This document shows, piece after piece, positions 17,780 through 25,143 of a DNA stretch of 64,000 nucleotides. The number at the start of each line of letters is the position of its first letter. The first letter of the stretch is position 1. Origin of the DNA: CAZZKG01 sp964654825 (GTDB lineage Bacteria; Gemmatimonadota; CAZMKB01). Position numbers and translations under genes: made by a program. Below the pieces are notes generated by a model. That model was not told the DNA's origin and did not search any database. It saw nothing but the letters and a program-made list of their open reading frames with translations. The stretch is from the NCBI GenBank assembly GCA_964654825.1, contig CAZZKG010000005.1, positions 1-64,000 of the forward strand. The letters run 5' to 3'.

Positions 17780-18301
17780 TTACTGTTTCTGCTTTCTATT
17801 GATCAGACTGCGGAGTGCCTCCCACCTCGGGTCGATCGATTCTGTCTCGCAATCACAAACTCCCTCATTCAAATCAATTCCGCACTGAGGGCACAACCCC
17901 CTGCAATCCTGATCGCAGAGCGGATAGGAGGGAAACTCGAGAAGCAACAGCTCTGAGAGCGGCCCCTCGAGATCGATCTCTTTCTCATCAGTCGGGATAA
18001 TAATATAATCATCATCGGTGTCTTCTTCGAAGTTCCCTCCACGCTTATAGTAGAGATCTTTTACGAGCTGGACGTTGATATCGCAGGTCTTTAGACACCT
18101 CCTGCAGGGAACTGCCACATCGGTTCTGGCTTCGAAATGGACGATGAAAAAATCCCCTTCCCTCCTGATGACCCTTCCTTGAATATCCAGATCGCTAGAA
18201 AAAGAACCGAGCGGTGTTTTAAAGAGTGGTTTGTCCTTCGGAACAGAAAAATGAAAATCCCGTCCGGTGTTGGACAGATCCAGCAACGATATCTTAAACA
18301 T
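17780..18301 (-). CDS. yceD: YceD/DUF177 family protein (23S rRNA accumulation protein)
   Basis: 173 residues. DUF177 members are linked to 23S rRNA or ribosome accumulation, and the gene is almost always next to rpmF, as here. The first Cys pair is CRRC near 74-77 and a C-terminal cysteine motif CDQDCRGLCPQCG follows near 131-143; an acidic stretch lies between. It is the first gene of the fab operon. No ribosome binding site is visible before the ATG, and the promoter -10 element ends only about ten bases upstream, so the mRNA is probably leaderless or nearly so. Confidence 0.93.
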   Translation of the reverse strand: MFKISLLDLSNTGRDFHFSVPKDKPLFKTPLGSFSSDLDIQGRVIRREGDFFIVHFEARTDVAVPCRRCLKTCDINVQLVKDLYYKRGGNFEEDTDDDYIIIPTDEKEIDLEGPLSELLLLEFPSYPLCDQDCRGLCPQCGIDLNEGVCDCETESIDPRWEALRSLINRKQKQ

Positions 18302-18310
18302 AATCTATCT

Positions 18311-18339
18311 ATTATTAATATAAAGCGATTGGAAGTCAA
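18311..18339 (-). promoter_or_regulatory. Promoter of the yceD-rpmF-plsX-fab-rnc operon
   Basis: Minus strand TTGACT (18339-18334), 17 bases, AATAAT (18316-18311): ten of twelve consensus positions. The predicted start of transcription near 18304 is within a few bases of the yceD ATG at 18301, leaving no room for a ribosome binding site. Confidence 0.65.
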
Positions 18340-18362
18340 GAAAAATCCCGACTGCACGCTGT

Positions 18363-18788
18363 TTACTGATTCAACAACTCCCTCTCCGAGAAGAAGAACA
18401 AGAGCTCCCTGACGGCGTTTTCGGGAGAATCAGATGCATGGATGACGTTTCGTTCTTTGCTCGATGCGAGTTCGGCCCGAATGGTGCCCGGTTTTGCCTT
18501 CGCCGGGTCGGTGTTCCCGATCACCTCTCTCAGATGCTTTACCGCATCGCTTCCTTCGAGAGCCATCGCCACAATGGATCCCTCGGTCATAAATGAGATG
18601 AGGCGATCGTAGAAATCCTTCCCCGCATGCACCGCGTAAAACTCTCTGGCCTCACTGAGAGAAAGTTTTACCATTTTCATCGCTCTCACGGTAAATCCGG
18701 CTTCTTCGAGCCTCCCCACGATCTCACCGATCAAACCCGAGGATACTGCATCCGGTTTGACCATCGCCAGTGTCATATCCTTTACCAT
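18363..18788 (-). CDS. ndk: Nucleoside diphosphate kinase
   Basis: 141 residues. It transfers the gamma phosphate of ATP to NDPs through a phosphohistidine. The active-site His is in NVIHASDSPENA (usual NVIHGSDS), and LAMVKPDAV near the N-terminus and GNTDPAKAKPGTIR are family motifs. The frame opens at 18857, but the ATG at 18788 has GGGAG four bases upstream and gives the normal N-terminus. It lies 176 bases downstream of sucD, so the two may not be cotranscribed. Confidence 0.95.
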   Translation of the reverse strand: MVKDMTLAMVKPDAVSSGLIGEIVGRLEEAGFTVRAMKMVKLSLSEAREFYAVHAGKDFYDRLISFMTEGSIVAMALEGSDAVKHLREVIGNTDPAKAKPGTIRAELASSKERNVIHASDSPENAVRELLFFFSERELLNQ

Positions 18789-18964
18789 TGAACTCCCTCT
18801 CTGTAAATCAGCCCGCTTCATCGGCATAAACCCTTCCTCAGAGAAGGGATTCGACATGAATTCTGAATCGGGCTACGGATCAGCGGTGGTCGGGCTCGCG
18901 GGCCTGGCCGTCCGATCCATCTGCAGATAGATGGCACGGTTGAGCGCGTCAGTGCCATCACGTG

Positions 18965-19846
18965 TCATGAGGCGGGGGACCATTTCTTTTTCAGAAGATC
19001 CACCACATCGACGGGACGACGAGCCACCTCGATACCGACGTTTTCGAAAGCCTCTATCTTCTCGGCGGCGGTTCCCTCGGAACCTGATATTATAGCACCG
19101 GCGTGCCCCATCCGTCGCCCGGGAGGGGCGGTGAGCCCCGCCACGAATGCGACAACCGGCTTCGTGACCTTTTCCTCGATGAACCGTGCGGCATCCTGCT
19201 CATCGGTACCGCCGATTTCGCCGATGAGAACGATCGCTTCGGTATCCGGATCTTCCTGAAACGCACCGAGACAGTCGATGAAATTGGTGCCGATTATGGG
19301 ATCTCCGCCGATCCCGATACAGGTTGACTGCCCCATACCCGCCAGTGTTAACTGGTACATGATCTCGTAGGTGAGTGTACCACTGCGGGAGACGATCCCC
19401 ACCGGACCCGGCGTCGTGATCTGGGCCGGCACGATACCGACCTTGGACTTACCCGGGCTTATGAGTCCCGGGCAGTTGGGTCCGATCAGACGGGCACCCT
19501 TCTCCCTGACCAGCAGCAGTGCCCTGGTCACGTCCTGAACTGGAACTCCCTCGGTGATGCAGACGATTGTCTTGATCCCCGCTTCCACCGCCTCGCAGAT
19601 GGCATCAGCGGCGAATGCACTCGGTACATAGATATTGGATGAGTCGGCGCCGGTCGACTCGACCGCTTCGCGGACCGTGTCGAAGATGGGAATATCATCA
19701 TCGAATGTCCCTCCACCCTTCCCGGGTGTGACCCCGGCGACAATCCTGGTACCGTACTCCTTCATCTTTGCTGTGTGAAACGATCCGTCCCGTCCGGTAA
19801 TGCCCTGGACGACGACGCTGGAATTCTGATCTATGAAAACACTCAC
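18965..19846 (-). CDS. sucD: Succinyl-CoA synthetase alpha subunit
   Basis: 293 residues. The alpha subunit binds CoA and carries the phosphohistidine of succinyl-CoA synthetase (substrate-level phosphorylation in the TCA cycle). The CoA-binding QGITGRDGSFHT is at the N-terminus, GPNCPG lies near 123 and the phospho-His is in RRMGHAGAIISG near 246. It follows sucC by 23 bases. In this organism it would also process the succinyl-CoA produced by methylmalonyl-CoA mutase. Confidence 0.96.
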   Translation of the reverse strand: MSVFIDQNSSVVVQGITGRDGSFHTAKMKEYGTRIVAGVTPGKGGGTFDDDIPIFDTVREAVESTGADSSNIYVPSAFAADAICEAVEAGIKTIVCITEGVPVQDVTRALLLVREKGARLIGPNCPGLISPGKSKVGIVPAQITTPGPVGIVSRSGTLTYEIMYQLTLAGMGQSTCIGIGGDPIIGTNFIDCLGAFQEDPDTEAIVLIGEIGGTDEQDAARFIEEKVTKPVVAFVAGLTAPPGRRMGHAGAIISGSEGTAAEKIEAFENVGIEVARRPVDVVDLLKKKWSPAS

Positions 19847-19869
19847 GAGACACCTCTCCTGGAAGTGGG

Positions 19870-21006
19870 TTACACTTTTTCTGCTAATTCGACGGCTTTT
19901 TTCACCGCTTCATCCATCGAGTTCGTTGCCGAGATCCTCTCTGCTTCCAGGATCCTGACACCTTCTTCCTCGTTCGTCCCGGTGAGTCGTATCACGAGGG
20001 GCGGCTTCGTATCGAGTCCTTCAAGAGCTTTGACGATCCCGTTCGCAACATCATCACACCTGGTGATTCCACCGAAGATGTTGAACAGGAGTACCTTCAC
20101 ATTCGGATCAGCGAAGATGATTTCGAGGGCCGCCAGTACCTTCTCGGGACTGGAACTGCCTCCGATGTCGAGAAAGTTGGCGGGTTCACCACCGTAGTAC
20201 TTGATGAGATCCATGGTCGCCATCGCCAGTCCAGCCCCATTCACCACGCAACCTACGTTTCCATCGAGTTTCACGTAGCTGAGGTCGCTTTCGCGGGCCT
20301 TCATCTCCTGCGGAAGCTCGCTCTCCGAGTCCCGCATCTCTGCAATGTCAGGATGTTTTGCAAGGCCCGAATCGTCGACGTTTATCTTCGCATCGATAGC
20401 CTTGATCTCACCATCTTTTGTTAGTACGAGCGGATTGATTTCGACGAGTGAAGCATCGATGTGAATGAAACTGCTGTAAAGGGATTTCATGATCCCGGCA
20501 ATCACCCTTGCCTTTTTCACATCACTGTTCAGTTTCAAAGCAAGATTCATGGATTGAAAACCGTGCAGTCCGTACCGGGGATCGATGATGGACTTGAAGA
20601 TCTTCTCGGGTGTTTCCTTCGCCACCTGTTCGATGTCCACGCCGCCGGCGGGACTCACCATCAGAACAGGTTTCTGGCTCCGTCTGTCAACGAGGAGCCC
20701 GACATAATACTCCTCCGCGATGTCCACCGCCTCAGCGACGAGGATTTTCTTAACCGTCAGCCCTTTGATGTCCATACCGAGGATCGCGCCGGCCTTTTCC
20801 TTTGCTTCATCCGGATCACCGGCCAGTTTTACGCCACCGGCTTTCCCCCTGCCACCGACATGGACCTGGGCTTTGATTACCACTTCTTTCCCAATCTCAC
20901 CCGCTATTTTGTACGCTTCTTCGGGACTTTTCGCCACCTCACCCGGCGGGACCGGTATGCCAAAATCCCTGAAGATCTCTTTTGCCTGATACTCGTGTAA
21001 TTTCAC
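19870..21006 (-). CDS. sucC: Succinyl-CoA synthetase beta subunit
   Basis: 378 residues. The beta subunit has an ATP-grasp domain (N-terminal MKLHEYQAKEIFRDFGIPVP, KAQVHVGGRGKAGGVK, EINPLVL) and a CoA-ligase domain (NIFGGITRCDDVANG). It binds the nucleotide and succinate. The start overlaps the arcC stop by four bases, placing sucC directly downstream of carbamate kinase in one transcript. Confidence 0.96.
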   Translation of the reverse strand: MKLHEYQAKEIFRDFGIPVPPGEVAKSPEEAYKIAGEIGKEVVIKAQVHVGGRGKAGGVKLAGDPDEAKEKAGAILGMDIKGLTVKKILVAEAVDIAEEYYVGLLVDRRSQKPVLMVSPAGGVDIEQVAKETPEKIFKSIIDPRYGLHGFQSMNLALKLNSDVKKARVIAGIMKSLYSSFIHIDASLVEINPLVLTKDGEIKAIDAKINVDDSGLAKHPDIAEMRDSESELPQEMKARESDLSYVKLDGNVGCVVNGAGLAMATMDLIKYYGGEPANFLDIGGSSSPEKVLAALEIIFADPNVKVLLFNIFGGITRCDDVANGIVKALEGLDTKPPLVIRLTGTNEEEGVRILEAERISATNSMDEAVKKAVELAEKV

Positions 21007-21956
21007 CGTTTGTTCTCCTCTTTCACGATATGCGTTCCCGTCCTCCCGATAACTGCTTCGTAAGCCTTCTCGATGGAGGATATGATCACCTCTCCACCGG
21101 ATGACTCGACGAACTCTATCGCAGCCTCAATTTTATCCCCCATGCTACCGGGAGGGAAATGACCTTCTTCGAGGTACTTCCTCGCCTTCTCCACCGTCAG
21201 TTCGTCCAGATCGATCTGGTCGGGTGTATTGAAGTTGAGCGATACCTTTTCCACACCGGTCAGGATGACGAGAAGATGAGCCCCGATCTCCTTTGCGAGA
21301 ACCACCGACGCCCGGTCTTTATCGATCACCGCATCGACCCCTTCGTACGTCCCGTCCTGTTCGACTCTGACAGGGATCCCCCCACCTCCGGCAGCGATCA
21401 CAATGATCCCTTCCTCGACGAGTCTGCGAATGGTCTTCTTCTCAACAATCGTAATCGGTCTGGGTGAAGGTACTACCTGCCGGAAACCCCGGCCTGAGTC
21501 TTTCTTCATCAACCAACCGAGCTCTTCACTCAGTTTTTTCGCTTTTTTTCTCGAATAAAATTGCCCGATGAACTTGGTCGGGTTCGAAAGGGACGGATCG
21601 TCCTTATCGACGATAATCTGTGTGAGTATAGAGATGACAGGCCGATCGATCCTCTCACGGATCAAACGGTTCTGTAGACTCTGTTCTATCATGTATCCCA
21701 TCCCCCCCTCGATGTCGGCGACACAGATACCGAGCGGGAGACAGGGAGCTTTTCCTCCAGCGAGCTCTACTCTGAGCATCGCATTTCCGACCTGGGGTCC
21801 ATTACCGTGGGTGATCGCCAGGTTGTACCCATCCGCGATCAGGTTTACTATCGGCTGCAGGCTCTGGCGGGTCCTCCTGAACTGATTCGCGATTGTGTCT
21901 TCCTCATCCGGAAGAGTGATGGCATTTCCGCCCAGGGCTACTACCGCGGTTTTCAT
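21003..21956 (-). CDS. arcC: Carbamate kinase
   Basis: 317 residues of the amino-acid kinase family. It interconverts carbamoyl phosphate plus ADP with carbamate plus ATP. VALGGNAI at the N-terminus, THGNGPQVGN near 50, AAGGGGIPV near 205 and DKDRASVVLA near 232 match carbamate kinase rather than glutamate or aspartate kinases. Usually it ends the arginine deiminase pathway, but no arginine deiminase or ornithine carbamoyltransferase is in the window. It lies between the COG2403 GTPase (20-base gap) and sucC (overlap). Confidence 0.9.
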   Translation of the reverse strand: MKTAVVALGGNAITLPDEEDTIANQFRRTRQSLQPIVNLIADGYNLAITHGNGPQVGNAMLRVELAGGKAPCLPLGICVADIEGGMGYMIEQSLQNRLIRERIDRPVISILTQIIVDKDDPSLSNPTKFIGQFYSRKKAKKLSEELGWLMKKDSGRGFRQVVPSPRPITIVEKKTIRRLVEEGIIVIAAGGGGIPVRVEQDGTYEGVDAVIDKDRASVVLAKEIGAHLLVILTGVEKVSLNFNTPDQIDLDELTVEKARKYLEEGHFPPGSMGDKIEAAIEFVESSGGEVIISSIEKAYEAVIGRTGTHIVKEENKR

Positions 21957-21976
21957 TTGCCCCTTCCTCCAGATGA

Positions 21977-23290
21977 TCAGAATTTCTCGAGAAGATCGGC
22001 AAGATCAGGTTTGCCGATCACCTGCAACTCATACCGCACCCTCACAGAGGGTTTTTCCGTTTGGACGATTTTTGTCAGATCGATCGGAGTAGCGATTACC
22101 ACAACGTCACACGGTACCTTGTTGATCGTCTGCTGGAGTTCATCTATCTGTGCCTTACTGTATCCCATCGCAGGAAGGAGCGAACCGATGTGCGGAAACT
22201 TTTCATACACATCCCCGATGCTTCCGACTGCATAGGGCCGTGGATCGATCAACTCACCGGCACCCCACTTCCGGGCAGCTACCACACCTGCGCCATAGGG
22301 CATTCCACCGTGTGTGAGTGTCGGACCGTCTTCTACCACGAGCACCTTCTTACCTTTGATACATTCCGGATTGTCGAGGTAGAGAGGGGATGCGGCTTCT
22401 ATCAATACCGCAGCTGGATTGACAAGCACAGCATGTTCTCTTACTGTTTGCACCCCTTCAGCGGAAGCGGTGGAAATCTTGTTGATCAGGATTGCATCCG
22501 CCATACGGAGGTTCGTCTCGCCCGGGTGATAGAGCATCTCGTGTCCTGGGCGATGAGGGTCCACGATCGTAATGTGGAAATCGGGACGGAAGAACGGAGT
22601 GTCGTTGTTACCACCATCCCAGATGACAATATCCGCTTCTTTCTCAGCCTCTCTGAGGATTGCGGTGTAATCGACCCCGGCGAATACCACCGCTCCCATA
22701 TTGATGAGCGGTTCGTACTCTTCCATTTCCTCAATGGTGCAGTGGTGTTTTTTGAGATCATCGTATGTCGCAAACCGTTGAACCGCTTGCCTTGCCAGGT
22801 CACCGTAAGGCATGGGATGCCGTACGACGACGACTTTCCGGCCCTTCTCCTGAAGCAGTCTCACAACCTCACGAGTCGTCTGGCTCTTACCGCAGCCCGT
22901 CCGCACGGCACAGACGGCGACGACGGGTTTTGTACTTTCTATCATTGTCATCCTGGTACCGGGGAGGCTGAACTCCGCCCCGAGCGCATTAATCCGGCTT
23001 GCTAGATGCATGACGTAGTTGTGCGACACGTCAGAGTATGAGAAGACTATGTAGTCAGCTCCCTTATCAGTGATGAGTGATTCGAGATCGTCCTCGGGGA
23101 CGATAGGGATCCCCTCCGGGTAAAGGGGGCCTGACAGCTCTTTGGGATAAAGTCTGTCACTCACATTGGGGATCTGGGTAGCCGTGAAGGATATGACCTC
23201 GTACTCATCATTATCCCTGAACAGGATATTGAAGTTGTGGAAATCCCGCCCCGCAGCTCCGAGGATGACGGTTCTTCTTCTCTTTTTCAC
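21977..23290 (-). CDS. COG2403 P-loop protein, cyclic 2,3-diphosphoglycerate synthetase-like
   Basis: 437 residues. The N-terminus VILGAAGRDFHNFN and FTATQIPNVSDRLYP match the COG2403 family of predicted GTPases that includes archaeal cyclic 2,3-diphosphoglycerate synthetase. A P-loop VRTGCGKSQTT lies near 129-139 and a second nucleotide-fold region (DIVIWDGGNNDTP) near 225. The true substrate in bacteria is not established; the cyclic diphosphoglycerate function should not be assumed. The start is GTG without a clear ribosome binding site. It is tightly linked to carbamate kinase, suggesting a shared role in carbamoyl-phosphate or energy metabolism; this is inference. Confidence 0.78.
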   Translation of the reverse strand: MKKRRRTVILGAAGRDFHNFNILFRDNDEYEVISFTATQIPNVSDRLYPKELSGPLYPEGIPIVPEDDLESLITDKGADYIVFSYSDVSHNYVMHLASRINALGAEFSLPGTRMTMIESTKPVVAVCAVRTGCGKSQTTREVVRLLQEKGRKVVVVRHPMPYGDLARQAVQRFATYDDLKKHHCTIEEMEEYEPLINMGAVVFAGVDYTAILREAEKEADIVIWDGGNNDTPFFRPDFHITIVDPHRPGHEMLYHPGETNLRMADAILINKISTASAEGVQTVREHAVLVNPAAVLIEAASPLYLDNPECIKGKKVLVVEDGPTLTHGGMPYGAGVVAARKWGAGELIDPRPYAVGSIGDVYEKFPHIGSLLPAMGYSKAQIDELQQTINKVPCDVVVIATPIDLTKIVQTEKPSVRVRYELQVIGKPDLADLLEKF

Positions 23291-23319
23291 AGCAGCCTGC
23301 CTTTACGTAAAAAAGTGGA

Positions 23320-23349
23320 AAACCGCCACTGTTCTCACCGTGGCGGTTT
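23320..23349 (-). terminator. Intrinsic terminator after mdh
   Basis: A perfect 10-base stem (23320-23329 with 23340-23349, core CCGCCAC) closes a 10-base loop, followed on the minus strand by a T-rich stretch with a run of six Ts at about 23309-23314. It separates the rplU-rpmA-mdh transcript from the COG2403 gene. Confidence 0.65.
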
Positions 23350-23377
23350 ATTCCTCCATCAGTTGCCTATTGTCACC

Positions 23378-24301
23378 TTACAGGTTGAGTTTCGAAATCG
23401 TTTGTTTCACATTTTCTACCGAATTCAGGAGGGCATTTTTCTCATCAGCGGTTAACTCAATTTCCAGGATTTGCTTGATCCCACCGTGGCCGAGCTTTAC
23501 CGGCACTCCGATGAACGCATCCTCGACTCCGTACTGGCCGGAGAGATATGCCGAACAGGGAAGGATGCGGTCCTTGTCGAGGACGATTGCTTCGATCATC
23601 TGCATCGCCGCGGCTGCCGGGGCGTAATATGCGCTGCCCGTCTTGAGGTAGCTGACGATCTCCCCCCCACCCTTTCTAGTCCGCTCGACCAGTCGGTCGA
23701 TTGTCGCTTCGTCCAGAAACTGCGCGAGAGGTATACCTGAAATCGTTGTATATCGGGGAAGCGGTACCATGCTGTCGCCGTGACCACCCAGTACCATGGA
23801 TTGTATGTCATCGACAGATACGCCGGCTTCCATAGCAATGAAGGATCGGAACCTGGCGGTGTCGAGTATTCCTGCCATCCCGACTACCCTCTCGGTGGGA
23901 AATCCGCTTACCTTCATCGCAAGATACGCCATGACATCGAGCGGGTTGGAAACCATGATGATTATCGAATCAGGCGAAGTGCTCATCACGTTTTTGATCA
24001 CGTCTGTGACGATTTCGGCATTTTTCGCCAGCAGGTCGTCCCTGCTCATCCCTGGACGACGAGCCAGACCCGCTGTGATAACTATGATATCAGACTCCTT
24101 GGTATCGGCATAGTCATTGGTACCCCTGATCGCGGTATCGAATCCATACACAGGTGCCGACTCCCACATGTCAAGCCCTTTCCCCTGCGGAATTCCATCG
24201 AGAATGTCGAGGATGACGATCTCATTGACGATGCCTTTCTCTGCCAGTGAAATGGCATTGGTGGCACCGACATTGCCAGCTCCTACTATCGTAACCTTCA
24301 T
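23378..24301 (-). CDS. mdh: Malate dehydrogenase (lactate-dehydrogenase-like)
   Basis: 307 residues. NAD-binding GAGNVGATNA at the N-terminus, the substrate-specifying loop RRPGMSRDDLL (arginines instead of the lactate dehydrogenase glutamine, supporting malate), VSNPLDVMAY and the catalytic His in GGHGDSMVP are visible. It reversibly oxidises malate to oxaloacetate in the TCA cycle. The ATG has AAGGAG at ideal spacing. It follows rpmA by 58 bases and is ended by the hairpin at 23320-23349. Confidence 0.95.
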   Translation of the reverse strand: MKVTIVGAGNVGATNAISLAEKGIVNEIVILDILDGIPQGKGLDMWESAPVYGFDTAIRGTNDYADTKESDIIVITAGLARRPGMSRDDLLAKNAEIVTDVIKNVMSTSPDSIIIMVSNPLDVMAYLAMKVSGFPTERVVGMAGILDTARFRSFIAMEAGVSVDDIQSMVLGGHGDSMVPLPRYTTISGIPLAQFLDEATIDRLVERTRKGGGEIVSYLKTGSAYYAPAAAAMQMIEAIVLDKDRILPCSAYLSGQYGVEDAFIGVPVKLGHGGIKQILEIELTADEKNALLNSVENVKQTISKLNL

Positions 24302-24359
24302 TTCGATCTCCTTACGAATGAAGAGAAAAACATTCAGTTAAATCGAGGCTGGTGTACAG

Positions 24360-24617
24360 CTATTGAACGGGATAGACGCTGACTTTCTTGCGGCTAGGTC
24401 CACTTTTTTCGAAGACGACCTTGCCGTCTACGAGAGCGAAGAGGGTATCATCAGAGCCAATGCCGACGTTGGTGCCGGGATGGATTCTGGTCCCTCTCTG
24501 CCGAACGATAATGTTCCCGGAGCGGACGAACTGGCCGCCGGTCATCTTAATACCCAGCCTCCTGCCGCGGCTGTCCCGGCCGTTCCTGGAACTCCCCATG
24601 CCCTTTTTATGAGCCAT
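24360..24617 (-). CDS. rpmA: Ribosomal protein L27
   Basis: 85 residues. MAHKKGMGSSRNGRDS at the N-terminus and RQRGTRIHPG are diagnostic. There is no Firmicutes-type cleaved extension. It follows rplU as usual; the obg GTPase gene that often comes next is replaced here by mdh. Confidence 0.97.
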   Translation of the reverse strand: MAHKKGMGSSRNGRDSRGRRLGIKMTGGQFVRSGNIIVRQRGTRIHPGTNVGIGSDDTLFALVDGKVVFEKSGPSRKKVSVYPVQ

Positions 24618-24650
24618 TGATCCTCCTCATGTATCCTGATCTTGTCGGAT

Positions 24651-25031
24651 TTATGCAGTGGAATCGTCTTCGGTGGAACTTTTTTCGGATGAGTCTTGCT
24701 CCGTGCTCTCTCCCGATGGATGAAGTCGTATTTCTTTGATAACAACTTCCGTAAAACCCTGTCTGTGCCCGGCTTTACGCCTCTCGCTCTTTCTGCGTTT
24801 GAACTTGAACACTACGATCTTATCCTCGAGACCGTGCTGAATAACCTCGGCACGAACAGAAGCCCCCTTGACCGTCGGCCTTCCCACATGGGTTTCACCC
24901 TTCGAGGAGACCAGGATCACATCATCGAAAACTACTTCGTCTCCGACCGCAGCTTCCATCTCAGGAACTTTGATCCGGGAGTTTTCCGTGATACGAAATT
25001 GTTTTCCTCCCTGTCGTATGATTGCGTACAT
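24651..25031 (-). CDS. rplU: Ribosomal protein L21 with acidic C-terminal extension
   Basis: 126 residues. MYAIIRQGGKQFR and FKFKRRKSERRKAGHRQ identify L21. The core ends near residue 105 and is followed by about 20 Ser/Glu/Asp-rich residues, which are absent in Escherichia coli L21 and likely disordered. It is first in the rplU-rpmA-mdh transcript, with its own promoter at 25080-25108. Confidence 0.96.
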   Translation of the reverse strand: MYAIIRQGGKQFRITENSRIKVPEMEAAVGDEVVFDDVILVSSKGETHVGRPTVKGASVRAEVIQHGLEDKIVVFKFKRRKSERRKAGHRQGFTEVVIKEIRLHPSGESTEQDSSEKSSTEDDSTA

Positions 25032-25079
25032 AAAATCCCCATCTCGCCTTAGATGACAATATCTTATCGAGAATTAACA

Positions 25080-25108
25080 AATTTAACGACAGAATTTCAC
25101 AATGTCAA
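25080..25108 (-). promoter_or_regulatory. Promoter of rplU-rpmA-mdh
   Basis: Minus strand TTGACA (25108-25103), 17 bases, TAAATT (25085-25080). The -35 is perfect and the -10 matches four of six. Leader of about 45 bases. Confidence 0.55.
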
Positions 25109-25143
25109 GGAGGAATATCCCGTGTGTCAAGCCCGCGGGAACC

